Shown: positions 16,691 through 24,714 of the stretch, piece after piece
Layout of the letters: each line of letters begins with the position of its first letter
How positions within the stretch are numbered: the first letter of the stretch is position 1
Origin: Deferribacteraceae bacterium
GTDB lineage: Bacteria > Chrysiogenota > Deferribacteres > Deferribacterales > JAISNW01
Reading direction: 5' to 3'
DNA length: 61,156 bases
Assembly: GCA_031256375.1 (NCBI GenBank)
Contig: JAIRQX010000025.1
Location: forward strand, 1-61,156
Notes under the pieces: model-generated
What the model was told of the DNA's origin: nothing
The model's database searches: none
What the model saw: the letters and a program-made list of their open reading frames with translations, nothing else
Translations under genes and position numbers: made by a program

Positions 16691-17398
16691 ATGATCCTTG
16701 TTCTAGGCGGGACGGCTGATACACACGAGTACCTCTGCGGATTAAGCGGCGGTTACATAATATCTGTGGCAACAGAATACGGGTATAAGCATTTCAGAGA
16801 TTTGTACGGTGAAAAGCTTATCCTTACGCGGTTTTCCCGTGAAACGCTTGAATTGTTTATTAAAGATAACGATATTACCGCTGTGGCGGACACCACGCAT
16901 ACTTTTGCCACTGAGATCAGTAATATTGCTATGGAAGTATGCGAACGGCTGAATGTCCCTTATATAAACGCAAAACGCCCCCTCAGGCTGCCTGAAATAA
17001 ATTATAGCGGTCTGATTTATGTTTCATGTTGGGCGGAGGCTGTGAGTGTTCTGAAAGAGAGGAGATTTTCGCCGCTTTTTTTAACAATAGGTTCAAAAAA
17101 TCTTACTATATTTAAAGAGCTGCTTGACGGCGCAGTTGTCAGGGTTTTGGATGATTGTTCTTCTGTGGGGATCTGCCGTGGTCTTGGGGTGACGGATAAC
17201 CGTATAATAGCCGCCAGAGGTCCGTTTACTTTGGAAGACAATCTGAAAGTTATTAATAAATTTAATATTAAGTGCCTTGTAACAAAAGAGAGCGGAGTAA
17301 AAGGGGGATTGCCGGAGAAAGCGGAAGCGGCGGAGCGTACAGGGATAAATATCATTGTTGTCGGCGCGCCTTCGTCTTCATATAAAAGCATACTATAG
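16691..17398 (+). CDS. cbiJ: Cobalt-precorrin-6A reductase CbiJ (CobK)
   Basis: NAD(P)H-dependent reductase of the corrin macrocycle. The 235-residue protein opens with MILVLGGTADTHEYLCGL, the nucleotide-binding start of the family, and has AVADTTHTFATEISNIA, LFLTIGSKNLTIF and a C-terminal CLVTKESGVKGGLPEKAEAA. It closes the cbiF-G-H-J run. The stop codon (TATAG, 17394-17398) forms the first bases of a dispersed repeat that starts exactly here, suggesting the repeat was inserted at or near the end of the gene. Confidence 0.93.
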   Translation: MILVLGGTADTHEYLCGLSGGYIISVATEYGYKHFRDLYGEKLILTRFSRETLELFIKDNDITAVADTTHTFATEISNIAMEVCERLNVPYINAKRPLRLPEINYSGLIYVSCWAEAVSVLKERRFSPLFLTIGSKNLTIFKELLDGAVVRVLDDCSSVGICRGLGVTDNRIIAARGPFTLEDNLKVINKFNIKCLVTKESGVKGGLPEKAEAAERTGINIIVVGAPSSSYKSIL

Positions 17399-17478
17399 CA
17401 GTGAAAAAGCAATCCATTGGGAGTTTTTACAATCATGGATCGCCGCGCTCAATAAAAAACATTCCGCGTAGATTTTTA
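17394..17478 (+). repeat. Dispersed MITE-like repeat, degenerate copy A
   Basis: Shares TATAGCAGT at its left end, then AAGCAATCCA, ATGGATCGCCGCGCT and AATAAAAAACATTCCGC, with the better-kept copies at 27211 and 47850. The first part (CATTGCGAGG block) is deleted and the right terminal repeat is not recognisable. It begins inside the cbiJ stop codon. Confidence 0.75.
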
Positions 17479-17514
17479 TGGCAAAAATGAAAAAATGAAT
17501 ATATTATTACCATT

Positions 17515-18000
17515 ATGAATAAAGCAAAATTAAAAATAATACCGATAATCCTTGTATTTTTTATATTCCTATTTATTATATGGAAGCTTTCCAATTTTTT
17601 TCTCAGAGATATTTTCACAGGTCCATTTACAAAGCAGTCAGGCGGAAATTCTATTGAAAATAATGTGGAAATGAAACAAGTAGAAAATCTGTATTACATA
17701 AGGGTTAAGAATATTACCGGAACAACCGCGGTAGGACGCACCGAAAAACATACATACTATAATATGGATATTATGGTAGAAACAGATTCGTATGCGGCGG
17801 CAAAACTTATGACAACCAACGGCAAAAAAACGCTGAATGCAATAAATGACGCTATAGCGCATTACAGCGGCGAAGATCTTTCAACCCCTGATGGGGTTGA
17901 AAAACTTAAATACCGTATAACGGGGAATCTTGCCGAAGCTTACAGAACTAATAAAATTAGCAATATTTATATGGAAAAATATTTATTTCAGAACAAATAA
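17515..18000 (+). CDS. FliL-like single-pass membrane protein
   Basis: The 161-residue product has one N-terminal membrane segment (residues 8-28) and a periplasmic domain. The C-terminal part resembles the FliL stator-associated protein: NMDIMVETDSYAAAKLM, a run to IAHYSGEDLSTPDGVEKLKYRI and an ending IYMEKYLFQ like the FliL ending. This is a family-level resemblance, not certain. No Shine-Dalgarno is seen before the ATG. It sits apart from the flagellar genes, between a degenerate repeat and the convergent chorismate mutase gene, which it meets with a 13-base overlap. Confidence 0.6.
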   Translation: MNKAKLKIIPIILVFFIFLFIIWKLSNFFLRDIFTGPFTKQSGGNSIENNVEMKQVENLYYIRVKNITGTTAVGRTEKHTYYNMDIMVETDSYAAAKLMTTNGKKTLNAINDAIAHYSGEDLSTPDGVEKLKYRITGNLAEAYRTNKISNIYMEKYLFQNK

Positions 18001-18260
18001 CGTTTTTTCAAGTATTTTCTTGTAGTATTTAGAATAGTCCTGTAAATTAGCTGAATTTCATCGGCGGGAAGAAGCGTTGTTTCCTCTACCGCTCGCTGTA
18101 TTACTTCCGCCTCGCGGTCAGGGTCGTGCAACGGGATTCCATGCTCATTTTTTAACTTCATTATTTCAATGCTGACGGATAAGCGCTCGTCAATAAGTTT
18201 AACAATTTTACTGTCTATTTTGTCAATCTGTCCGCGCAGTATATTTATTTTCCATTTCAT
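17988..18260 (-). CDS. Chorismate mutase (AroQ class)
   Basis: Converts chorismate to prephenate on the way to Phe and Tyr. The 90-residue all-helical domain has the AroQ pattern: LRGQIDKIDSKIVKLIDERLSVS, then EIMKLKNEHGIPLHDPDREAEVI with the conserved Lys and Asp-Arg, and a C-terminal helix IQLIYRTILNTTRKYLKKR. It is a stand-alone domain, not fused to prephenate dehydratase. It starts at an ATGA overlap with mobA. Chorismate is also the precursor of Trp, and trpB2 lies on the opposite strand just beyond, but no shared control is visible. Confidence 0.92.
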   Translation of the reverse strand: MKWKINILRGQIDKIDSKIVKLIDERLSVSIEIMKLKNEHGIPLHDPDREAEVIQRAVEETTLLPADEIQLIYRTILNTTRKYLKKRYLF

Positions 18261-18847
18261 ATTTTTCTTTTTGCTATCATTTCCAAATCTGAAGGGGTAT
18301 TGGCGTTTATAAACCCCGTCATATTTTTATCATGAGGGGTAAAAAAATCTTCCCCCAGTTTTATTACATTCAGCTTGTCAAATGCGTTCATAAGTTTGTA
18401 ATCCCCCTCTTTCAGCATCTTTTCAAAGATTGCCGCTGTCCGTCTGTGATAAATAGCGGCGCACGGATACATTCTTCCGCCTATATCGGGAACCGCAGCG
18501 TCAAAACCTTTAAATGCCTCATACATTGTGTTTACAGAGGCAAACGGGAACAGCGGCATATCGGCGGATATAATAAAAAAAGCATCGTCAGTTGTATGGT
18601 TAAAAAGTGTAACAATACCTACCATCGGACACTGTATATCGTATTTATCCTCAACAAATTCAACATCTTTAACAAAAGAGAACTTACCGCTGTCTTTACT
18701 TACCACAAATATCCGAGCGCCGCATATCCGAGCGCCGTCGACCGCCCAACTTATAAGAGGTTTCCCTTCAAGCAACGCCAGAGTTTTGTCACTTCCATAC
18801 CTTTTTGACATCCCGCCCGCAATAACCGCCGCCGATAATTTGTTCAT
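18257..18847 (-). CDS. mobA: Molybdenum cofactor guanylyltransferase MobA
   Basis: Attaches GMP to molybdopterin to make the MGD cofactor for enzymes such as nitrate reductase or formate dehydrogenase. The 196-residue product has the nucleotidyltransferase start AAVIAGGMSKRYGSDKTLALL, a GKPLISWAVD segment and the metal-binding FFIISADMPLFPF. Length fits MobA. The gene is coupled to chorismate mutase by ATGA. No molybdoenzyme is present in this window. Confidence 0.9.
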   Translation of the reverse strand: MNKLSAAVIAGGMSKRYGSDKTLALLEGKPLISWAVDGARICGARIFVVSKDSGKFSFVKDVEFVEDKYDIQCPMVGIVTLFNHTTDDAFFIISADMPLFPFASVNTMYEAFKGFDAAVPDIGGRMYPCAAIYHRRTAAIFEKMLKEGDYKLMNAFDKLNVIKLGEDFFTPHDKNMTGFINANTPSDLEMIAKRKI

Positions 18848-18933
18848 ATTCAGTATTATATTTTACTTTATGTAAATTGCTACAAAAAACGCAAAATTTT
18901 GAAAATATTGGGGGTGCGCGAAGTAAAAAGTTA

Positions 18934-18962
18934 TTGACAACTCTCTGCGTGTCTTTTAAAAT
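18934..18962 (+). promoter_or_regulatory. Consensus sigma-70 promoter of the trpB2 leader
   Basis: A perfect TTGACA (18934-18939), 17-base spacer and TAAAAT (18957-18962). The predicted start site near 18969 falls directly before the leader-peptide ATG at 18970. Confidence 0.8.
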
Positions 18963-18969
18963 GCGACTT

Positions 18970-19059
18970 ATGAATAGGAATGTGTTTAGATCATCTTATA
19001 ATAACTGTTCATCCGCATCTGTATGGCGCCGCTTTTGGTGGGCGCTTGCCGCCCTATAA
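18970..19059 (+). CDS. trpL: Trp-rich leader peptide upstream of trpB2
   Basis: A 29-codon reading frame begins at 18970, just after a consensus promoter, and ends 83 bases before trpB2. It carries three Trp codons close together near its end (VWRRFWWALAAL; codons 19, 23 and 24), flanked by Arg and Phe. Tryptophan is the rarest residue, so WxxxWW in a leader peptide just ahead of a tryptophan synthase gene is a strong sign of ribosome-mediated attenuation. No Shine-Dalgarno precedes its ATG and the predicted transcript starts at or next to it, so the peptide may be read from a leaderless or near-leaderless start. A longer in-frame start at 18877 is upstream of the promoter and unlikely. Confidence 0.75.
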   Translation: MNRNVFRSSYNNCSSASVWRRFWWALAAL

Positions 19060-19113
19060 TATCGTAACCGGAGCTGTTGCTCCCCTATTAATGAAAATTG
19101 ATAATTTTTTATC
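19025..19113 (+). promoter_or_regulatory. Candidate trp attenuator with alternative stems
   Basis: Two stems that exclude each other overlap the Trp codons: GCGCC (19026-19030) with GGCGC (19041-19045), or GGGCG (19040-19044) with CGCCC (19050-19054). A third stem, GGAGC/GCTCC (19070-19083), follows, then an A/T hairpin AAAATT-GAT-AATTTT with a T run (19094-19110). A strong GC-stem plus U-tract terminator is not obvious, so control could also act on translation of trpB2. Confidence 0.5.
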
Positions 19114-19142
19114 GTAATTGCCAATAAAAAGGAGAATTTTAT

Positions 19143-20495
19143 ATGTCACGCATTTACCTTGACCCAAAAGATATGCCAAAAAGCTGGTATAATATAATGG
19201 CTGATCTGCCGTTTAAAATGGACCCTTATATTAACCCCGCTACAATGAAACCCCTTCAGCCGGACGATATGTCAGCCATATTTCCCCCTGCGCTCATTGA
19301 GCAGGAGATTTCCGTTAAACGAGAGATAGCTATCCCTACTGATGTGCTGGATATGCTGTCTTTATGGAGACCGACTCCGCTTCTGCGCGCCCGCAACCTT
19401 GAGAAAGCGCTCGGCACCCCTGCAAAAATATTTTACAAATATGAAGGCACCGCGCCGGCGGGCAGTCATAAAGCCAACACCGCCGTTGCGCAAGTTTATT
19501 ACAACAAGATAGCGGGGATAAAACAACTGACCACCGAAACCGGAGCTGGGCAGTGGGGCAGCTCAGTTGCCTACGCGGCGAAACATTTCGGGCTTGGATG
19601 CACAATTTACATGGTAAAGGTGAGTTTTACACAAAAACCGTACCGCAGTTCATTTATGCGGATGTTCGGGGCAAACGTCATACCTAGTCCGTCAAACACT
19701 ACCCAAGCCGGACGCGATGTGCTCGCCGTTGACCCTGATACACCCGGAAGCCTAGGTACAGCAATAGGCGAAGCTGTGGAAGCGGCAATTCAAAATAAAG
19801 ATACAAATTATACACTGGGAAGTGTGCTTAACCATGTTCTCCTGCACCAAACCGTTATCGGGCTGGAAGCGCAGAAACAGATGGAATCAGTAGGCGAATA
19901 CCCCGATACAGTCATAGCCTGCGCCGGAGGCGGTTCTAACTTTGGCGGCATAGCGTTCCCTTTTCTGCGGGATAAGATTAACGGGAAAGAGCTGCGAGCC
20001 ATCGCGGTGGAACCGGCAAGCTGCCCCACTCTTACCAAAGGGAAATATACTTATGACTACGGCGATACAGCGAGTCTTACCCCGATAATGAAGATGTACA
20101 CGCTGGGGAAAGATTTTACCCCTCCCGCAATCCACGCGGGCGGGCTCCGTTTCCACGGGATGTCTCCGGCAGTGAGCGCGCTTATGAAAAATGGTCTCAT
20201 TGAGGCAGAGATCGCTCATCAGTCCGATATATTCAAATACGGTATGATGTTTGCGCATACGGAAGGGATTGTGCCCGCTCCGGAATCGTGCCACGCCATA
20301 AGCTCCGTATGCAGAAAAGCTCTGGAGTGTATAGAAAAAGGCAAGACGGAAACAATCCTGTTTAATCTGTCAGGAAATGGCTTTTTTGATTTTCCCGCTT
20401 ACGATGCTTATGTTGACGGCAAACTGACTGATTACGAATATTCAGAAGAAGATGTTGCAAAATCTATGGCAAACCTTCCGAAAGTAAACAAATAG
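19143..20495 (+). CDS. trpB: Tryptophan synthase beta chain, TrpB2 type
   Basis: Makes tryptophan from indole and serine with pyridoxal phosphate. The 450-residue length and the N-terminal extension (YLDPKDMPKSWYNIMADLPF) mark the TrpB2 class, longer than TrpB1 (about 400). The PLP lysine lies in GSHKANTA at about residue 110; TETGAGQWGSS follows near 131-141, and the phosphate-binding CAGGGSNFGG is present. No trpA is adjacent, as is common for TrpB2, which may salvage indole. AGGAG at 19130-19134 precedes the ATG, and the Trp-rich leader ahead indicates feedback by charged tRNA-Trp. queH overlaps its stop codon (TAGTG). Confidence 0.95.
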   Translation: MSRIYLDPKDMPKSWYNIMADLPFKMDPYINPATMKPLQPDDMSAIFPPALIEQEISVKREIAIPTDVLDMLSLWRPTPLLRARNLEKALGTPAKIFYKYEGTAPAGSHKANTAVAQVYYNKIAGIKQLTTETGAGQWGSSVAYAAKHFGLGCTIYMVKVSFTQKPYRSSFMRMFGANVIPSPSNTTQAGRDVLAVDPDTPGSLGTAIGEAVEAAIQNKDTNYTLGSVLNHVLLHQTVIGLEAQKQMESVGEYPDTVIACAGGGSNFGGIAFPFLRDKINGKELRAIAVEPASCPTLTKGKYTYDYGDTASLTPIMKMYTLGKDFTPPAIHAGGLRFHGMSPAVSALMKNGLIEAEIAHQSDIFKYGMMFAHTEGIVPAPESCHAISSVCRKALECIEKGKTETILFNLSGNGFFDFPAYDAYVDGKLTDYEYSEEDVAKSMANLPKVNK

Positions 20496-21049
20496 TGCGG
20501 ATATTGCTGCATCAGTGCTGCGCCCCCTGCTCTGTTTACCCGCTGGACAGACTACTGTCTGAGTACGGAACGGACAGGGTGCGCGGTTATTTTTATAACC
20601 CTAATATCCATCCGTACAGCGAATATAAAAAACGCCTTGATGCGGTTATTGAATATAACAACCGCCTGAAGATAGATTATGTTATTGAAAACAGTTACGG
20701 TCTGCGTGAATTTATCAGGATGGAGGCGGAAACTGATAACAGGTGCAAAGAGTGTTACTGCATAAGGCTTGAAAAAACAGTGAAATATGCTGCCACAGAA
20801 GGTTTTGAAGCGTTCACCACCACACTTTTATACAGCCGCAGACAGAAGCATGATCTTATACGCGCCGCATGCGAAGAAACAGCGCAAAAATATAAACTGC
20901 GTTTCTTATATGAGGATTACCGTACAGGCTGGCAAACGGGGATTGATATCTCCAAAAAACTCAGTATGTACCGGCAGCAGTACTGCGGGTGCATATTCAG
21001 TGAAGAGGAGCGCTATAATCCTATATCTAAGGCAGTTCGTATACGGTAA
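20495..21049 (+). CDS. queH: Epoxyqueuosine reductase QueH
   Basis: Catalyses the last step of queuosine tRNA modification, reducing epoxyqueuosine with an iron-sulfur cluster; it replaces QueG in many bacteria. The 184-residue product has the family start LLHQCCAPCSVYPLD (Cys 8, 9 and 12), RCKECYCIRLEKT and the end motif YCGCIFSEEERY. The start is a GTG overlapping the trpB2 stop, so translation is probably coupled. The tail overlaps the convergent gene at 21027 by 23 bases. Confidence 0.94.
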   Translation: MRILLHQCCAPCSVYPLDRLLSEYGTDRVRGYFYNPNIHPYSEYKKRLDAVIEYNNRLKIDYVIENSYGLREFIRMEAETDNRCKECYCIRLEKTVKYAATEGFEAFTTTLLYSRRQKHDLIRAACEETAQKYKLRFLYEDYRTGWQTGIDISKKLSMYRQQYCGCIFSEEERYNPISKAVRIR

Positions 21050-22664
21050 CACTGCTGGCGCCCGTCTGCAAAACCCATTTATTATTGCTGGTAAGCGCCA
21101 CAAGATATCGTTTACCATCCTCTTCATAAATCCACATATCTACAATTACCGGTTGAAGGGAAGCTGTGCCGCCAACCTTTTTCAATATACCGTATTTATA
21201 GGTGAAAAGCAGTATAGATGATTCCGAAAAAACAGGCGAAGCGGTAAAAATGCGTGAATATAAATCATTTTGCGCTATAACAAATCTTTCTTCATCCGCT
21301 ATTTCAATTCTGGGCGTAATAAATATACGTTTATCCAGATACTCGGCATACGCGTCAGGATTAGATTTCCCCGTTACGCGTTTTTTCTCCCTCATAGGCA
21401 GTACGTGGAAAGTGTCGCCGTAATATCCGGGTACGTTATATTCGTTTTTTTTGAATGAGGATATTGAAAGTTTAGACCCTTTTCCTATATTCAGGAAAAG
21501 CTCCCCTTTGTCAGACATATATACGCTGAACCCGAAAAGGAATTTCCCGAGCGTGCCTTTAATAGCGGTATCTTCTGTGTATATACCGTTGTTATATTTG
21601 TAATAGAATATCTCTCCGTTATAATCGCCGCCGCTTGTGATTTTTTGCGCTGTTATACGCCGCCGCGCACCGGAAATATCGCGCACACTGCGGAACAGCC
21701 AAGGTATCTTATTCTGAATCTGTTTCAGCCCTTTGCCGTCATGTTTGTAAACAAACGATGACGCCTCGGAACTGTTTACAACGTTTGACAGGAATATCTC
21801 ATCCTGACCGTCGCCGTCCAGATCCGCTATTTCAATATTTAAAAGCTGACTCTGCTTTATCTGCACCTCTTCAACAACGGCATATTTTGCGGACGGATCA
21901 AATACAACTACTCTGTCGTCCACAACCCCAACCAGATATAGTTTAGGGTCATCTTTATAAATCATTCCCATTGCGATGGAAACGTATCTTCCTTTGGGCA
22001 AATCTGTTGCAAATAAGGGCTTTATGGCATCAGAGACCTCCCCGTCCTGTTCAACAGCGTTACCAGAAAATATAACCACACCGTTTGCCTGTTGCAGTAT
22101 AAAACTAACTGTTTTTCCGGTGCGTTGCAGCATGAGTTTACAGGAATCGGAATCGCCGCTTTCCCTGTAAGTATTGCTTGCAGCAGTAATGCTTCCGGCG
22201 GTCCTCATATCTTCTTCTGTAGCGTTGTCAAAAGATATTGTCATCTTTACAGGAACATTTATCCCTACTTTATCAGATTTTACAGGAAGTTTTGCCGTTT
22301 TTGCTTTACTGTCCTTGGCGGAAGCGCTACTGCCTGCAAAAGACGCTATGCTGTATTTTTTTTCTACTTTGGTAACGGTAAGACTGCCAATGCTGTCCTG
22401 CTTTTTGCCCAGCGTTTTGCCGGTCACCGGATGAATAATATCTTCCCCTTCGCTGAATACGGTAAGTTTTAAGCCGGGGATCGCCTTCTGTTCGCTACCC
22501 AGATCTATTGTAACGCTATTTCCTTTTATATCCACAACAAAACCGTTCATACCGGTTATATATGTTTCTATATCCTTAAACACCCGCTGAATCACATTAT
22601 CGGCAAATGCAGGGGCTGAAAAAATGAAAAAAGTCGCCAGTATGAGAAAAATATGTTTTTTCAT
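21027..22664 (-). CDS. Secreted FG-GAP/VCBS-like protein, FlgT-like N-terminal domain
   Basis: The 545-residue product has a Sec signal peptide (residues 1-21, APAFA). Residues about 35-110 form a beta-rich stretch (VVDIKGNSVTIDLGSE through LTVTKVEKKYSI) that reminds me of the C-terminal domain of FlgT-type outer-membrane proteins; this is weak. A middle part with ADLDGDGQDEIFL is the calcium-binding loop of FG-GAP/VCBS propellers, and the rest probably continues a seven-bladed-like fold. It is likely periplasmic or outer-surface. It lies eight bases after hslU, on the same strand, and may be read through. Function is unknown. Confidence 0.8.
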   Translation of the reverse strand: MKKHIFLILATFFIFSAPAFADNVIQRVFKDIETYITGMNGFVVDIKGNSVTIDLGSEQKAIPGLKLTVFSEGEDIIHPVTGKTLGKKQDSIGSLTVTKVEKKYSIASFAGSSASAKDSKAKTAKLPVKSDKVGINVPVKMTISFDNATEEDMRTAGSITAASNTYRESGDSDSCKLMLQRTGKTVSFILQQANGVVIFSGNAVEQDGEVSDAIKPLFATDLPKGRYVSIAMGMIYKDDPKLYLVGVVDDRVVVFDPSAKYAVVEEVQIKQSQLLNIEIADLDGDGQDEIFLSNVVNSSEASSFVYKHDGKGLKQIQNKIPWLFRSVRDISGARRRITAQKITSGGDYNGEIFYYKYNNGIYTEDTAIKGTLGKFLFGFSVYMSDKGELFLNIGKGSKLSISSFKKNEYNVPGYYGDTFHVLPMREKKRVTGKSNPDAYAEYLDKRIFITPRIEIADEERFVIAQNDLYSRIFTASPVFSESSILLFTYKYGILKKVGGTASLQPVIVDMWIYEEDGKRYLVALTSNNKWVLQTGASSVTVYELP

Positions 22665-22671
22665 AAAAATC

Positions 22672-24015
22672 CTACAAAATATAACTTCTCAGTTCTTTGT
22701 CATTTACAACTACATCAAGTTTGGAATGAACATAAGCCATATCTACTACAATTTCACCTCCGGCGTTTTCCGGCGCGTCAAACGCGACATCTTCCAGCAC
22801 TTTTTCCATAAGGGTATGCAGCCTGCGCGCGCCGATATTTTCAACAGACTGGTTCATATCAAAAGCCATTTTCGCAACCATATCTATGCCGTCTTCGGTA
22901 TATTTAAGATAAACGCCGTCCTGTTTCATCAGCGCCGAATACTGTTTTACGAGCGAATTTTCCGGTTCCTTCAGAATACGGACAAAGTCGTCTTTTGTAA
23001 GATTGTCAAGCTCTACCCTTATAGGGAACCGCCCCTGCAACTCCGGCAGAAGATCGCTTGGTTTGGATGATGTAAATGCCCCCGCCGCTATGAAAAGTAT
23101 GTGGTCAGTTTTTACCATACCGTATTTTGTGATTACTGTTGAACCTTCCACAATAGGCAGAAGATCCCGCTGCACCCCTTCCCTTGAAACGTCTCCTCCG
23201 TGCAGATGGCTGTCCCGCCGGCATATTTTGTCAATTTCGTCAATAAATATTATACCCGACTCTTCCGCCCTCTTGAGAGCCATTCTGCGGACTTCATCCA
23301 TATCAACAAGTTTCGCTGTCTCCTGTTGTTCCACTACGGCGCGCGCATCTTTTATCTTATTTTTTTTATTCTTCTTCTTGCCCGGGAAAAAGTTTTTCAT
23401 GGCATCCTGAATATTTATCCCCATCTCTTCCAGCCCCATATTGGAAAACACCTCTATATGGGGACCGGAATCTTCCACCTGCAGCTCTATTTCACGATCT
23501 TCAAGTTTTCCCTCCTGTAGCATTTTACGAAACTTTTCCCTCGTGTCGGAATGTTCCGAGGCGGGAACGCCGGTATCGTAACCTACCCTCTGAGCGTTGC
23601 CAGAAGGGAGCAGCAGATCGAGGAGACGCTCCTCCACCTGTATCTTTACCTGCGCGGCGATCTGCTCTTTAATCTCCGAACGTACCAGCGACATTGATAT
23701 CTCCATCAGATCGCGGATCATAGACTCCACATCCCTGCCTACATAACCTACCTCTGTAAATTTACTGGCTTCAACTTTAAGGAAAGGAAGCTTTGCGAGT
23801 TTCGCAAGTCTGCGCGCCACTTCGGTTTTACCAACCCCTGTCGCGCCTATCATTATAATGTTTTTAGGGGTAACTTCCTCTCTCATCCCTTCAGGGATTT
23901 GCAGCCTACGCCATCTGTTGCGTAAAGAAACCGCAACAGCGCGTTTAGCCGCATTCTGACCTACAATGTATTTGTCCAGTTCAGCTACAGTTTCTCTGGG
24001 TGTCATATTATTCAA
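22672..24015 (-). CDS. hslU: HslU (ClpY) ATPase of the HslUV protease
   Basis: AAA+ unfoldase that feeds HslV. The 447-residue protein starts with [33 protein letters not shown] (split family signature), Walker [15 protein letters not shown] at residues 57-70, an intermediate I-domain rich in K/E (about 110-245), Walker [12 protein letters not shown] and the C-terminal tail that docks into HslV (ending RSYIL). Its start overlaps the hslV stop (ATGA), so both are made together. Length is normal. Confidence 0.97.
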   Translation of the reverse strand: MNNMTPRETVAELDKYIVGQNAAKRAVAVSLRNRWRRLQIPEGMREEVTPKNIIMIGATGVGKTEVARRLAKLAKLPFLKVEASKFTEVGYVGRDVESMIRDLMEISMSLVRSEIKEQIAAQVKIQVEERLLDLLLPSGNAQRVGYDTGVPASEHSDTREKFRKMLQEGKLEDREIELQVEDSGPHIEVFSNMGLEEMGINIQDAMKNFFPGKKKNKKNKIKDARAVVEQQETAKLVDMDEVRRMALKRAEESGIIFIDEIDKICRRDSHLHGGDVSREGVQRDLLPIVEGSTVITKYGMVKTDHILFIAAGAFTSSKPSDLLPELQGRFPIRVELDNLTKDDFVRILKEPENSLVKQYSALMKQDGVYLKYTEDGIDMVAKMAFDMNQSVENIGARRLHTLMEKVLEDVAFDAPENAGGEIVVDMAYVHSKLDVVVNDKELRSYIL

Positions 24016-24548
24016 AACAATACCTCTATATTTATGTTGTGATTTGTGTAGATGCAGATATCAGCCGCTATATGCAGAGCCTTTTCCGCAATCTCCTGCG
24101 CGCTGAGCGTTGTTGTGGCAAGCATTGCTCTTGCGGCGGCAAGGGCCAGAGGACCGCCGGAACCTATGGCGGTGACCCCTTCGTCAGCCTCTATCACATC
24201 TCCGGTACCCGAAAGGGTGAAAATACGTTCTTTATCCGCGGCAATCATAATCGCTTCCAGTCTGCGCAGATAGCGGTCAGTACGCCAGTCTTTGGCAAGC
24301 TCCACTACCGCGCGGAACAGGCTTGAACCATGTTCCTGAAGTTTACGCTCAAAACGTTCCATAAGAGCAAAAGCATCCGCGGCGCTACCCGCAAAACCGA
24401 CAACTATCGTACCGTCACTCAATTTACGCACTTTGCGCGCCGTTTCCTTCATAACGGAACTACCCATAGTTACCTGCCCATCGGCAGCCATGGCGACCTT
24501 CCCGTCTTTACGCACCGCAATAACCGTTGTAGAGCGCGTTTTTTTCAT
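24012..24548 (-). CDS. hslV: HslV (ClpQ) peptidase of the HslUV protease
   Basis: Proteasome-like threonine peptidase. The 178-residue product has [20 protein letters not shown]; the catalytic Thr is the first of the TT pair, at residue 7. Unlike enterobacterial HslV, where only Met is removed, six residues (MKKTRS) precede it and would have to be cleaved, as reported for some other HslV forms. [20 protein letters not shown] and the sodium-site-like [16 protein letters not shown] follow. AAGGAG precedes the ATG. It is divergent from metN and shares the control region with it. Confidence 0.96.
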   Translation of the reverse strand: MKKTRSTTVIAVRKDGKVAMAADGQVTMGSSVMKETARKVRKLSDGTIVVGFAGSAADAFALMERFERKLQEHGSSLFRAVVELAKDWRTDRYLRRLEAIMIAADKERIFTLSGTGDVIEADEGVTAIGSGGPLALAAARAMLATTTLSAQEIAEKALHIAADICIYTNHNINIEVLF

Positions 24549-24637
24549 TAAATCTCCTTATGATTAAGGGCAAAATCATTTGCCGTAAATTTTCAACTCT
24601 ATCACCAAAACACACTGTTAGCAATGATTAATTTATC

Positions 24638-24667
24638 TTGACTTTACTCTGTTAATAGCCATACTAT
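24638..24667 (+). promoter_or_regulatory. metNIQ promoter
   Basis: TTGACT (24638-24643), an 18-base spacer and TACTAT (24662-24667), about 48 bases before the start. I see no SAM riboswitch or Met box in the 166-base gap. Confidence 0.6.
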
Positions 24668-24680
24668 CACAGATTGTCAA
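24652..24680 (-). promoter_or_regulatory. hslVU promoter
   Basis: On the - strand TTGACA (24680-24675), a 17-base spacer and TATTAA (24657-24652). It overlaps the metN promoter on the other strand, so the two cannot be fully occupied at the same time. Confidence 0.7.
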
Positions 24681-24714
24681 GCGAACGGAAACATATTAGC
24701 AAGGCGGAATATTT

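Noticed and set aside
18877-18969. Longer start for the Trp leader peptide
   Set aside because: It would begin upstream of the consensus promoter, outside the transcript.
24549-24714. SAM riboswitch or Met box upstream of metNIQ
   Set aside because: No fitting stem layout or AGACGTCT-like box; only the two overlapping promoters are visible.
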